Source of the DNA: Enchytraeus crypticus | Lineage: Eukaryota; Annelida; Clitellata; Enchytraeida; Enchytraeidae | Direction of reading: 5' to 3' | Assembly (NCBI GenBank): GCA_905160935.1 | Contig: CAJHZI010000440.1 | Coordinates: forward strand, 72,001-136,000 | DNA: 64,000 bases | Shown: positions 32,301 through 41,074 of the stretch, in pieces | Layout of the letters: every line of letters starts with the position of its first letter | Position numbering within the stretch: position 1 is the first letter of the stretch | Program-made: the position numbers and the translations under genes | The notes under the pieces: model-generated | Databases searched by the model: none | What the model saw: the letters and a program-made list of their open reading frames with translations, nothing else | Told to the model about the DNA's origin: nothing

Positions 32301-34812
32301 TAGAGTGGAACCTAGGCCCTACATGGATTCAATTCACTACGGGTTCCGAATATTGATATACATGTATCTTGTGGTTAGCTGAGGCTTTAAAACCCTAACT
32401 GTTTAGACCTTCAAATAACGGAATATATTAAATATCTGAGTAAATAATAATAATAATAGTAAAGGTTTAACGTCCGTTTCCTCATCCAAGGATAATGTCA
32501 GGGACGTCCCCGCAGCACACATCACTAAGACAATTTCACCCAAATCAATCTGCAAAAGAATTGTGCTGAGGAGAAGTAAGGTCCTAAACGAAAGCCAGTC
32601 CGGTGATCAAAAAATGGTCACGGTAGATTGATTATGTCTACGGTGGGAAAAGGTAAGTCTTAAGCTTACTAGAGAAAGTTGTAAGAGAAGAACAAGAGCT
32701 AAGATAAATAAGTATAAAGTTCCAGATTGTGGGTGATGCATAAGAAATAATAATAAATACATGATGATATCATATATTTCATCTAAGTTTACAGACTTCA
32801 ATTTTGGTGTTAAGTCTATATCTATTTTGTGATGGTTCCAGATTTTCTCCTCCGATGGTAAACCTCTTTTGATTGCTGATGGATCGGCATCTCGATCTCT
32901 CAAGAATGAGTATGACGATGTAATGGATGTGCTGATGAAGCCCAGTGGTAACCTGCTGATGACCTGCGGAAAATACGATGATTCTTTCCGAGCAATCGTT
33001 GAAATCAACAAAGATCTAGAATTTGTCGAGAGAGTTGTCTTCATCAGCCTTGATCGGCCGCCTGTTTTTGGAAGGGCGAAGAATTTGCTTGATCAGAGTA
33101 AATGTCTTCAATCGGAAGATAAAACCGATAAAAGTAGATATGCTACACGAAATAGTTATCATTCTATCTTACGCTCACTTGCAAAAGGAAAACGTAAGCA
33201 TCGTAAGTATTCTGAAAAATGGCGAAGAATGACACTTGAGAGATATAAAATAGAATTGGATGAATATATAGACGAAGTAAAGTCTATTTCACCTCTCAGG
33301 GACATACTTTATACTGATATATCATCAGCATCCAGTTACCCTGGAGAAACATTAAACCAGAAGTTGTCCAAGAATGTCTTTCCGAGAGAAGAAATTGAGA
33401 AATTTGCGAAGGACTCACAAGTTGCCAGAGACTCAAAGCTAGACGAGTCAGATAAAGGGGATTCACGTATCAGAAAAATGCATGAGTGTTCAGTTTTGAT
33501 GCTTCGCGTGTCAGTGCTTTTAACCGATATCAAACAACTGCAAGAAATAATCGACAATGAATGCAAACCCCTATATAGTTTCTCTAAACCCAAGCCTCGA
33601 TCAAAATTTTCTTCAGAGCGTTTTTCATATAAAGATATGAATAAATTGCCGCCACCTGCAGCCCCAGCGTCTATAAGTGCAGGTTGGAAGCAATCGAAAG
33701 CTGCTAAAAATCCTCTTGACGAGTCTCGATTAAAATATGTACCAATGTTGCGTAGCGACAAGGTTGAAGAAATTGAAAGCCTTGCATCTGATCCGTCAAG
33801 TCTATTAACTTATTATTCCTCTGCCAGTATTAGTGCTCGAAACACATCAGCTAAGCTACATTTTGGTCTGATTGATGTAAAACAAAAAATGAATCAATTG
33901 AGGCTTGAATTAGGATATAAACCTTCCTGTAATATAGTTGTGACTGCTCCGCCACGGACATTATCGGGTCTATCAGCTACAATAGGGCCTTCTATATCAC
34001 CAGTGTCTTCAGCATCATCCTTGTCGTCTACTTCAGATATACCATCTGCAGCACCGGTGCCATTAGCATCATCTGTGCCATTAGCGTCATCTGTGCCATC
34101 ATCATCTTCAGTGCCATCATCATCTTCAGTGCCATCATCATCTTCTGTGCCATCATCATCTTCTATGACATCAGCATTTTCAATGCCATCATCATCTTCT
34201 GTGCCATCAGCATCTTCATTGTCATCATCATTTTCAGTGCCATCATCATCTTCAGTGCCATCATCATCTTCAGTGCCATCATCATCTTCAGTGCCATCAG
34301 CATCTTCATTGTCATCATCATCTTCAGTGCCATCGGCATCTTCTGTGCCATCATCATCTTCAGTGCTATCATCATCTTCTGTGCCATCGTCATCTTCAGT
34401 GCCATCATCATTCTCAGTGCCATCAGCATCTTCAGTGCCAACATCATCTTCAGTATTATCATCATCTTCTGTTCCATCATCATCTTTGGTGCCATCATCA
34501 TCTTCAGTGCCATCCTGTGGATCAGTGCAATCAATGACCTTTCGTGACTTGATATTTGCAAAGTCACCTGTTGCTTTCATGAGACCTAGGTATATGGCGC
34601 TGGGTCCCCCTGACTCAGATTCTTTCTTCGTCTGCGATCACGACAACGGCTGCATTCTGTTGGTATCTGATGACATGAAGACGGTCAAGGTTGTCCTGGA
34701 TCAGAATAACGGATGTCCACGTAATCCAGGAAGAATTCATTACGATGCAGAACATAGGCGACTATTAGTTGCATCTGACGTCAACCGAGAAATCCTTATA
34801 TTCCAGTTGTAG
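23070..34812 (+). CDS. Gene A: CARD-CARD-TRADD-N-like-beta-propeller protein (9 exons, predicted 1626 aa)
   Basis: Likely cytoplasmic adaptor/receptor of animal apoptosis or innate immunity. Coding exons: 23070-23352, 23870-24211, 25159-26702, 27494-27581, 28105-28313, 29948-30032, 30849-31006, 31868-32068, 32842-34812. All junctions are GT-AG, phases agree, and the total is 4881 nt. Residues 4-92 form a CARD and 117-205 a second CARD-like fold. 210-480 is Ser/Asn-rich and probably disordered. About 485-597 includes a TRADD-N-like alpha/beta domain; 600-850 is an acidic Ser-rich linker. From about 852 beta-propeller strands begin, interrupted at about 1045-1545 by a helical plus Ser/Pro-repeat insert, with the final blade at 1545-1626. 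CARD and TRADD-N families mediate homotypic assembly; a CARD-CARD-TRADD-N-propeller order is not one I recognise. The exon chain is my prediction without RNA evidence. The last two exons lie in the palindrome. Confidence 0.72.
23460..23600. mobile_element. Dispersed repeat S5
   Basis: In gene A intron 1: GCCCCTGCCCAGTAAATGTT, GGGGGCCCATCTAGTTATAA and CAGAATCCCCAC, as at 10240-10375 and 39896-40015. Confidence 0.6.
23728..23852 (+). mobile_element. SINE S2 abutting the CARD 2 splice acceptor
   Basis: Full-length S2 (GGCTGGAGCCCGTGGCGATG to GAGGAAACTGACGTTAATAT). Its pyrimidine-rich tail AGCTTTTACTTTTTTATTTT leads directly into ATGTAG|GT, the exon 2 acceptor at 23869. The SINE's 3' end therefore supplies the polypyrimidine tract. 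Confidence 0.8.
23870..24211 (+). CDS. Gene A exon 2 (second CARD-like domain)
   Basis: Acceptor TTATGTAG at 23869, donor GCAT|GTACGT at 24211. Encodes a 20-residue acidic lead, then ISRLRAHLCAEDRLLCSTDL, LTKLLQERCITKSHIE, LLLDLLKRR and a final VLYLLGQNEAADKI, the order of CARD helices. Weaker than CARD 1; a DED or DEATH fold is possible. Confidence 0.7.
24212..25158 (+). other. Gene A intron 2
   Basis: AT-rich. A short dyad around CACTCCCGTGTTTTGTAGCAG near 24640-24680 and an S4-like fragment (GCCAATTGTGAGTAGGAATA) near 24928 are visible; no exon seen. Confidence 0.45.
25159..26702 (+). CDS. Gene A exon 3 (disordered region and TRADD-N-like domain)
   Basis: Acceptor ACTTATAG at 25158, donor CCCAG|GTATTT at 26702, phase 0. 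The first about 270 residues are Ser/Asn-rich. Then come IPDLKRRCMPFFEALNSG (helical) and a segment reading SIIFNFYCQNISSMRNLIQL, YESQVLQELITSLIRDSI, and VVSVEIYESDLEDMKRW. The order strand (GS-x-hydrophobic), helix with LYESxxL, helix, strand, then an acidic ESDLxDM helix is the pattern I associate with metazoan TRADD-N domains; this is by eye only. The ORF runs 19 codons past the donor, so an alternative short isoform ending at 26759 is possible. Confidence 0.72.
27060..27250. mobile_element. LINE/SINE debris in gene A intron 3
   Basis: 27060-27195 is a decayed L-GHIL piece (AGATGTATAGGACATATA; GGAATACCGAGACAAGGG). 27210-27250 is a minus S2 end (GCTAAGGTTAACGTCAGTTT). 26960-27020 is TG/TA rich. 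Confidence 0.5.
27494..27581 (+). CDS. Gene A exon 4 (short linker exon)
   Basis: Acceptor CTTTTAG at 27493, donor AGAG|GTTTTT (weak) at 27581. Encodes DTIDIMHELSLSDSHQEGTS and nine more residues, acidic and Ser-rich. Accepted because phase 0 to phase 1 fits both neighbours. Confidence 0.55.
27603..27845 (+). mobile_element. SINE family S1
   Basis: Plus S1 copy in intron 4: A-box half, GGTTGGAATCCCAGCCGCGC (B box), GTAAAATCTCGGACATTCA, and the TTTCACTAAAACGCGTG tail. Confidence 0.75.
28105..28313 (+). CDS. Gene A exon 5 (Ser-rich linker)
   Basis: Acceptor TCTTTAAG at 28104, donor CTCGG|GTTTGC (non-optimal) at 28313. In phase it reads IHEDSVTAGTKSKFSTCEEK, then a run of ten serines, DISLWSAVESDYELADCGVE and DTSR. 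The frame used is open throughout; an unrelated ORF in another frame covers the same bases. Confidence 0.6.
28374..28450 (+). tRNA. tRNA-Ser/Leu-like sequence, probably SINE or pseudogene
   Basis: GGATGGCCGAGCTCATTTAG resembles the D arm of a class II tRNA, and GGTTCGATTCACATCCCAGG resembles a T arm and acceptor end. The 3' acceptor strand does not pair well with the 5' end, so this is more likely a tRNA-derived repeat than a working gene. Confidence 0.3.
28451..29947 (+). other. Gene A intron 5, remainder
   Basis: AT-rich, no ORF over 60 codons, no repeat that I can name. Confidence 0.45.
29948..30032 (+). CDS. Gene A exon 6 (short linker exon)
   Basis: Acceptor TTTATAG at 29947, donor AGAG|GTTTTT at 30032, phase 0 to 1. 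Encodes ELPGSASKQRLSKSGDKDVS and KEFIAENR. The donor context is identical to exon 4's, and the exon is nearly the same length (85 and 88), so exons 4-6 may be optional cassettes. Confidence 0.55.
30118..30500 (-). mobile_element. Repeat family S4, long copy
   Basis: Starts TTCAGTGCACTGCCAAGTGG, continues through TTAATCCCTTCGT, GTTTCCCGTTGCCTTCCTCA and GGTCCCTTCTTGCCATCCTC, and ends with CCAACCACACCCGAGCACAA. Longer at its 5' end than the 21755 copy. Confidence 0.7.
30849..31006 (+). CDS. Gene A exon 7 (first propeller strands)
   Basis: Acceptor CTTTTCAG at 30848, donor ATTAAG|GTCAAT at 31006, phase 1 to 0. Encodes VVMKTGTLCLSTCGPGSIEG, LTYLDGFYYILQANILHKFV and the end of the first four-stranded blade. 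The GxxEGLxYLDGxxYI pattern is typical of NHL/SMP-30-type propellers. The mirror exon of A' lies beyond the window. Confidence 0.75.
31190..31470 (-). mobile_element. Repeat family S4, 3'-truncated copy
   Basis: Begins at the GCCTTATCCATACCTTATGT block and ends CCAACCACACCCGAGCACAA. Its outer end is next to the outermost palindrome base that can be checked in this window (31460). Confidence 0.7.
31868..32068 (+). CDS. Gene A exon 8 (propeller blades)
   Basis: Acceptor ACATTTCAG at 31867, donor TACAG|GTTGTT at 32068, phase 0. Encodes VVACPITKRLYVGDITCIWC and TFCITRDRRILTVDQQFNVQ, a propeller repeat. Compared with A' exon 8 it has 14 amino-acid differences plus a two-residue gap in 67 residues, although the introns on both sides are about 98 percent identical. 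Confidence 0.8.
32440..32740 (-). mobile_element. 3' end of L-AAP LINE in gene A intron 8
   Basis: (AAT)n tail at 32443-32460, 3' UTR with CAGGGACGTCCCC, and the coding end GGGAAAAGGTAAGTCTTAAG to CCAGATTGTGGGTGATGCAT. The mirror copy is at 61570-61870. Confidence 0.75.
32842..34812 (+). CDS. Gene A exon 9 (propeller with inserted Ser/Pro repeat; stop)
   Basis: Acceptor GGTTCCAG at 32841; stop TAG 34810-34812; 656 codons. IFSSDGKPLLIADGSA and KPSGNLLMTCGKYDDSF are propeller strands. A charged, probably helical stretch follows (about 1050-1340). Then 33985-34530 encodes SSSVP-type pentapeptide repeats with Ala, Leu or Phe variants. RPRYMALGPPDSDSFFVCDH to REILIFQL closes the propeller. Both strands are open in the repeat because TCA/TGA codons alternate regularly; the Asp/Glu-rich antisense ORF is a shadow. 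Confidence 0.82.
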   Translation: MFSSDGKPLLIADGSASRSLKNEYDDVMDVLMKPSGNLLMTCGKYDDSFRAIVEINKDLEFVERVVFISLDRPPVFGRAKNLLDQSKCLQSEDKTDKSRYATRNSYHSILRSLAKGKRKHRKYSEKWRRMTLERYKIELDEYIDEVKSISPLRDILYTDISSASSYPGETLNQKLSKNVFPREEIEKFAKDSQVARDSKLDESDKGDSRIRKMHECSVLMLRVSVLLTDIKQLQEIIDNECKPLYSFSKPKPRSKFSSERFSYKDMNKLPPPAAPASISAGWKQSKAAKNPLDESRLKYVPMLRSDKVEEIESLASDPSSLLTYYSSASISARNTSAKLHFGLIDVKQKMNQLRLELGYKPSCNIVVTAPPRTLSGLSATIGPSISPVSSASSLSSTSDIPSAAPVPLASSVPLASSVPSSSSVPSSSSVPSSSSVPSSSSMTSAFSMPSSSSVPSASSLSSSFSVPSSSSVPSSSSVPSSSSVPSASSLSSSSSVPSASSVPSSSSVLSSSSVPSSSSVPSSFSVPSASSVPTSSSVLSSSSVPSSSLVPSSSSVPSCGSVQSMTFRDLIFAKSPVAFMRPRYMALGPPDSDSFFVCDHDNGCILLVSDDMKTVKVVLDQNNGCPRNPGRIHYDAEHRRLLVASDVNREILIFQL

Positions 34813-34844
34813 GTGAAATTACTAGAACAGTTCTTGTGGACTCT

Positions 34845-35266
34845 CTCTCTCTTAGTGCACTACCTACTGGCAGGTCCTTGGTATATAACGCCTCCACTCC
34901 TCTGTCTTCCGCTTTCCTCTTCATGTCACATATGAGTGGGTTTTTAAATCATCTAACATACCTAATCTTGGCCTGCCTCTTTTTCCTTCCATTCTGCCTT
35001 CTATGACTTCTTTTAATAGACTTTCTCCATTTAGAATGTGTCCTATCCAACTCTTCTTCCTATTTCTTAATACATTTGTCAACCATCTATCTGTATCAAC
35101 TCTCTCCAGAACTTCCTCATTTGTAACCTCTTGAGTCCAGCTAATCCTCGCCAATCTTTTCCATATCCATATTTCTCAAGCCTCCAGTTTCCAAATTCTT
35201 CCTTCCTTAAGGTCCATGTTTCACATCCATACAATAGCGTGTTTCAAACCAAGATTTTCACTATCT
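34845..35266 (-). mobile_element. L-GHIL LINE insertion in gene A 3' UTR with 14-bp target duplication
   Basis: TTCTTGTGGACTCT occurs at 34831-34844 and again at 35267-35280, flanking the element. On the minus strand it encodes NTLLYGCETWTLRKEE, ARISWTQEVTNEEVLERVDT, KSWIGHILNGESLLKEVIEG and LDDLKTHSYV, and ends in GCACTAAGAG plus a (GA)n tail. It sits 32 bases after the gene A stop. The same insertion is in the right arm, so it predates the palindrome. Confidence 0.88.
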
Positions 35267-35280
35267 TTCTTGTGGACTCT

Positions 35281-35928
35281 TAAATTCGTTAAATGTGTAG
35301 TAGTGCCAATGGCCGTTTTGATACATACTGTATATAGTTGGTATGTTATGTACAATAATAAGTAAAAAGTAAAAGAAAACAAGTAAAAGTACTATGGAAA
35401 AGTCTCAAATAGGGGATTGACTGATGGATAATATGATGTAGGACAGAGGATTTGAGAAAGTCTATTCGTCGTATCCCGACCCTAGTTAAACTGAGATTCG
35501 AGAGAAGAAGAAGATGATGATGATGATGATGATGTTATGTACAATAATAATATTTGTATAGAGTAATTTTGCTGTTGGCTCAACAAATACTATTGATCTG
35601 TTTTCAATTGTCCAAAGTTATCAATGTTTTGTGAAAAAATAGCACAATTGACGCTGACACACAAACGATGATGTTCATTGAAATGAAAATGAGTTTTGTC
35701 TTACGCCGCTGTATTCTCTAGTGTGTAGAGACAAATAATATTTAGTTTTTTTGCTCTTTACTTGTACTGATTTTCTGGATTTTGGAATTTGCACCGTTTT
35801 GGACCATTCATTTTGCTCGCCGGCTAAATTTTGACTCAATAGTGCTCGATGTTGTCATTGATGACTGTAGCACTCTAATTGTTGTTATTATTATATTATG
35901 TATATATATAATATAATTTAATTATATC

Positions 35929-35963
<35 letters not shown>

Positions 35964-36555
35964 TTGTATATATATATATAAAACAACAATTAGGCCTAGT
36001 GAAGTATTATGTACATAGGCCTATATAATAGTAGTAGGCTTATGTACTTCTATAATAATAACAATATAGTGAAGTATAGAGTATATACGCATAGTACGTT
36101 AAAAATAAACTGTATAGTATAGCATTGTCATACTATGCAGGGCTTGAGATGCGGATACATCAAAATATTTCTAGCAAAACTCTGAAATATTACCACCCGA
36201 GCAAAATTTTGAAATATTGCCATCCGAACACAGTTACAAAGATAATATATAAATAACACATTTTCAATATTATAGATAATATACATTTATTTTTATTAAG
36301 ATTTTAGTAAGTGCTTATTACTTTAAATCACATTCTTTGTGGTTTTAGGTACAAAGATGATATATGTGTTATTTTATCAGCATTTGTAAGAATAATAAGA
36401 TTTTACATTCAATTAGGCTTGGAACGGTATTCCTTTATTTCTGGGCATGTGTTAGTGTCTTTGTTTCGATCTTTGTGTCCTTTCTTTTCACGGGTAGCCT
36501 ACTGAATGAAATAGATCATTAGATTTAATTACATTACAATTTCTAATGCATTATC
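35281..36555. other. Intergenic DNA in left arm
   Basis: (GAT)n at 35512-35535, a (TA)n block at 35890-35985 and AT-rich DNA. The block 35795-35895 (GACTCAATAGTGCTCGATGT and CTGTAGCACTCTAATTGTTG) recurs, diverged, in opposite orientation at 41610-41740. No gene seen. Confidence 0.5.
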
Positions 36556-36559
36556 TAAA

Positions 36560-38295
36560 TTGTAGGTATCTCTCATGGCTCAATCTATACATAGCCTTTC
36601 TGATTATGATAATTTTCAGTTTGGGTTTAAGTCTGGCCATTCAACCGGATATTGTACTCATGTGCTAAAGCAGACTATCGAGTATTATAGACATCATGGA
36701 AGTCATACTTTTACCTGTTTTGTTGGCTTTAGTAAAGCTTTCGATAAAGTTAATTAGTGGAAATTGTTTGAGAAATTACATGATGATAATATTAACACCA
36801 GTACTATATATATTCTTGCATTCTGGTACTCTAAACAGCAATGCTTTGTTCGATGGCGTAATTCTGTTTCTACTTGTTTTTTTACTTTGGAAATGGTACG
36901 CGTCAGGGAAGTCATCCCATTTCACCGTATTTGTTCTCTAGATATATACGCGATATGTTTAAGGCTGTCGTAGATACCGGGATTGGTTGTGCAATTATTA
37001 ATTGATTAATTAACATTCTAGCATGGATCTATGCTGATTATAGGAATCTCTCATAGCTCAATACACGTCCAAAATTAACGTGTTGTTTGTAAGTCCTCTC
37101 GACTTCAATTTCGCTCTCTTTCTCTTCTACGCAGTCTTCACTGGCTCCCTGTTAATCAACGCATAAATTATAAAATAGCTCTATTAACTTCAAAACTCTG
37201 CGATTTGTCAAGCCATCTTACTTATCTGAAATTCTTCTTCCCTATCGTCCCTCACGTGCACTTCGCTCCACCGATGCCAATCTTCTCTCAGTTTCAAATA
37301 TTCTCACGTCATTGGGCAGACGTTCATTTTCTTACGCAGCACCCACAATCTGGAACTCTTTACCTGCTAATCTTCGCTCTTGTTTTTCTCTTTCAACATT
37401 CTCTAGCAAGCTTAAACTTACCTTTTCCCACCATAGACATAATCAATCTACCTTGACTATTTTTTGATCACCGGACTGGCTTTCGTTTAGGACCTTGCTT
37501 CTCCTCAGCACATTTCTTTCGCAGATTGGTCTGAGTGAATTGATCTGTAGTGATATGTGCTGTTGGGGACGTCCCTGACATCATCCCTGGATGAGGAAAC
37601 GGACGTTAAACCTTAATTATTATTATTATGATTATATCGGCTCCCTCTTTGAGAGCTTTACAGTAGGCCTATTTAATGTAACGCTAAAGTTATTAACATG
37701 TCTTTTAATATTGATAAAACTGTCGCCATGATATTTATTCCTAAGGATCGAAATTGGAATATAATAGAGGACTTTCTAAGATTTAAGTTGGACTATATTT
37801 TAATTATGTATCTCAGTTTAAATATTTAGGACATATTGTAACCAATGATGGTCGAGATAATAACGATCTAGAGCGTGAAATACGTGGTATGTTTATGCGT
37901 ACGAATGTATTATAGCGTAGATACAGTATGCTTGCTGCTCTCTTAATGTTAAGAAGGTCCTGTTCAAAGCCTACATATGTATGAGCTTCTTGATGTAGGA
38001 CTATGGTCGTCGTTTACAATAGGTTCAAATGAGAAGTTTTGATCTTGCTATAATAAACAATTATATGCTGATTTGCCTATTCTTATGTGCAATGTCGACT
38101 TTCATCAATATAATTGGATTTTTGTTTGTTCGTTGGCCTATGCTCAATAATAGATTGTTTGAAGTGAGTATTTCCATTCAACTAACTGTAACTCTGTGTA
38201 ATTGATGGTGGTTTATTTTTGATACTACTTTTATGTTTATGCTGTTTGATTTGTTTGCTTTATTCTTGTTCCTGTCAAATGTTGACGAATAAAGT
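36560..38295 (+). mobile_element. LINE reverse transcriptase fragment, interrupted by a second LINE
   Basis: 36575-37034 encodes FGFKSGHSTGYCTHVLKQTI, a FSKAFDKVN motif, and after a frameshift GNGTRQGSHP-like residues, then AWIYAD. The rest resumes at about 37637 (VAMIFIPKDR; YLGHIVTNDGRDNNDLER) and ends before the (TA)n at 38310. Stops and frameshifts show it is inactive. Clade not assigned. Confidence 0.8.
37043..37628 (+). mobile_element. Nested L-AAP LINE, 5'-truncated, 8-bp target duplication
   Basis: TGATTATA at 37035-37042 and 37629-37636 flank it. It encodes HWLPVNQRINYKIALLT, PSRALRSTDA and [20 protein letters not shown] in shifting frames, then a 3' UTR (TTTTTTGATCACCGGACTGG) and a (TTA)n tail. 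It split the catalytic YADD motif of the older LINE. Confidence 0.85.
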
Positions 38296-38302
38296 AGTGT
38301 GC

Positions 38303-38345
<43 letters not shown>
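38296..38345. repeat. (TA)n microsatellite
   Basis: About 42 bases of TA, mirrored in the right arm at about 55912-55948. Confidence 0.9.
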
Positions 38346-38346
<1 letters not shown>

Positions 38347-38624
38347 GTATTATAACTATATTTTTAATATAAACGTTACAGTGGCTTAACCATCGCGCTG
38401 CTGGAAACCGGATTACCTAGTTTTGTTTTACTTTCCAATTACAGATTAAAGTTTAAAATGTGCTTGCTGGATAATACGAATATGCTAGTTACGTGTTTTG
38501 ATGTTCTGAGCTTATTGTAGGTTTATATGCTTAGTTCTATAACTATAAGTAGTTTTCTTAGAGCTCCCTTTAAGCACTGAATATTTGCTTTTCTGGTTCT
38601 TGTTGCATTGTTGTATATGTATGG

Positions 38625-38745
38625 CTGGAGCCTATGGCGATGTCGGTAAGATATTCGACAGCGGATTAGTATGTGCGGGTACAAATCCTGGCTCGCCCGC
38701 CACTGACATCGCTTTCCATTGAGGAAACTGACGTTAACATGGGCT
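38625..38745 (+). mobile_element. SINE family S2
   Basis: Nearly complete plus copy; mirror at about 55509-55629. Confidence 0.75.
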
Positions 38746-39739
38746 TTTTTATTCATGTATAGGTTATTATGCCTGAAGTAAAGCAATAAATAAATAAAAT
38801 ATCGTCCAGAGAAATGAGTAATATTGAAACAATGCATATCAAAAATCCCGGGCATGAGTGAGCATATCTGTTTAAATGCTTAGAAAGGGTCATTAACTTT
38901 GTTGAATGAAGAGTTGTTTAGCCTTTAGCGCCTAATAGATATGAGCATTTAGTAGATTACCTGCGTTTGAAAGCTTTTAGTGTTAAGTATAACTGAAATA
39001 TTACAAAATATCATAACGACGTCTCTTACATATTGCATGTAATTTAGTTTAGTTGGCCTACATGTATTTAAATTATTTTTGTATTTAGTTTTTAAATACA
39101 ATTTATTGTTGTGCTTCTGTATAAGTATTTTAAAATATGAATCAGATTTAAGCTCAATATTGATGCAGATATTTTGAGTAGGTCTATATTGGCCTTACTA
39201 TAAATATTATAGAATAATGTATATAACTTGTTGCTATTAAAACAACATACATGTATTTTATTGCTAAATCATATATAGCCTATATTTTATATAAATCATA
39301 GGCCTATTAATATAAATCATACAGCCCTATACATGTATTTGCCTTATAAATGCCATTAAATGGTATAGATTAATGTGTATAGGTTGGTGTTATTACAACA
39401 ACATATTTTATTGCTAAATCATATTAATGTATATAAAATAAAGAAGCTTATTGGAGATCTTCTGAATCTGCTGACTTTTCCACAAAGGATTTTTCCTTAG
39501 CTAGACCTAACCTATAAATTCATTTGTGTAAACCAAATAAACAGTTTCTAAGGAATGCCCATGTGCATGATTTATTTATTAAATTTGTAATTGTAATCTT
39601 TTTGCTAACGATATACATCTTGTGTAAATCTTTAGATCATCAGATAGTAGTAAATATAGAGGTACTCTCTGAAGCTGTGTCTAAACTACCAAAATCTCAC
39701 GAACACATAACAACTGAGGATATATGACGATTTTAGTTG
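38746..39739. other. No gene seen
   Basis: AT-rich DNA. A duplicated block (ATTTTATTGCTAAATCATAT near 39255 and 39410) is visible. Small ORFs are identical in the mirror arm because the DNA is, not because they are genes. Confidence 0.45.
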
Positions 39740-40015
39740 TCTCTTTCTCTCTCCCTCTCTCTCTCTCTCTCTCTTAGTGCACTGCCTACTGGCAGGTCCA
39801 TGGTATATAACGCCTCCACTCATCTCTATCTTCCGTTTTTCCCTTCATGTCCACATATGAGTGGATATTTAAATCATCTATAACGTTCGTTTTGCTATAC
39901 CATTATTCTTGGGGGATCCTGCTTATGACGAGGTGGGCCCCTTTACCTTCCTCAGCTTCGACTAACATTTAATGGGCAGGTGCGTCATGCCCTGAGTTTA
40001 CCCAATACCCTGTTC
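39740..40015 (-). mobile_element. L-GHIL LINE end plus S5 repeat
   Basis: (CT)n, TTAGTGCACTGCCTACTGGC, then CGCCTCCACTCATCTCTATC and TGTCCACATATGAGTGG. The S5 block (GGGGGATCCTGCTTATGACG, GGCCCCTTTACC) continues to 40015. Mirror at 54239-54514. Confidence 0.7.
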
Positions 40016-40790
40016 AGTTTTGTATTACTTACAATCTATTGTCACTTAATTATTGATTGTCGAAATTGGTCAGTGTTTAAGAGCGTTAGGTAACGTAGGC
40101 TAATGAAATTTCAAATGGCTGTACCTGAGGTCCTGGGATCAATTCTTGGTAGAGCTGATCACAGGGTAACATTTCGGCCATTAACAAGACTGGTGTCATT
40201 GACTGAAGTGGTTAAATGTAGTGTGGTGTTTTGTGTTGGCATCACATAACTCGTTGAATGGAAAAATTCAGTTTTCTTAAAAGTTTGTAGGCTATTTTAA
40301 TGAAGAATTGAATTTTTGATGAAGTGCCTGTTACGATTATAAATAAAATGATTTTTTACTATTATTGCTATGCAACCTTTTTATTTGTTTCATGTCATAA
40401 TAAACTTAACAATATTATACTGGTTAAGGAAGTCACAAAAACCTGTAGCACCCGTTTTTAAAAAAAGTAAACAACAAATACAGTATACTCAACTAGAACG
40501 TTTGTCAAACAGTTATGGTTATGATTATGAGTAAAATTATTCATTTAATGGTTTTTTTTAAATATAGCTCTAACATTTAGTGTATTACACAAATGGAGTG
40601 TACAGGAATATAAGTTTTGTTAATATTCTGCCCTTCAAGGAAGGTAACAGAGAGTACAAACAAACTACTGCAGAACAGAACACTGTTAAACAACACAAAA
40701 TATTCGATTATAAATTATAGAAAGCATGTAGCTTGAGGATCCAGGAAGTAGACTGGAGTCCAGGCACGAGCTACGGGTCCAGTTGTCCGA
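40016..40790. other. AT-rich DNA with an old SINE S1
   Basis: 40090-40240 is a diverged S1 (AGCTGATCACAGGGTAACAT, TTTCGGCCATT). Otherwise no gene or named repeat. Confidence 0.4.
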
Positions 40791-40794
40791 GTAG

Positions 40795-41030
40795 AATGTT
40801 TTAATAGCGTAGTGGTAACGTCATGAGGTTTTAAACACAGATCCAGAGGTGAATTGAACCCTCGTAGGATAGAATACCAGCCGCGCTGCTCTGAGAGTAA
40901 AATCTCGGACATTCACTGGACTGGTTATTCGGAAATTGTCTAAATTGCCTAACGGTTTAAACATATGTGGTATTAGAAGTGATAGATATCAACATAGTTG
41001 ATCATTTCACTATAATGCGCGTTTTTACTT
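40795..41030 (+). mobile_element. SINE family S1
   Basis: Plus copy with both tRNA boxes and full tail; mirror at about 53224-53459. Confidence 0.75.
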
Positions 41031-41074
41031 ATAATAGTAGAAGAGAAACATTTTAAACAGCCTAAATTAAGATA

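Noticed and set aside
33894-34580. Asp/Glu-rich ORF antisense to gene A exon 9 (and its mirror 59675-60433)
   Set aside because: It is the reverse reading of the SSSVP repeat, whose codons happen to be open on both strands; no start context, no splice support.
38523-38855. 110-codon ORF perfectly conserved between arms (mirror 55399-55731)
   Set aside because: Conservation reflects the near-identical palindrome core; the ORF runs through an S2 SINE and has no domain.
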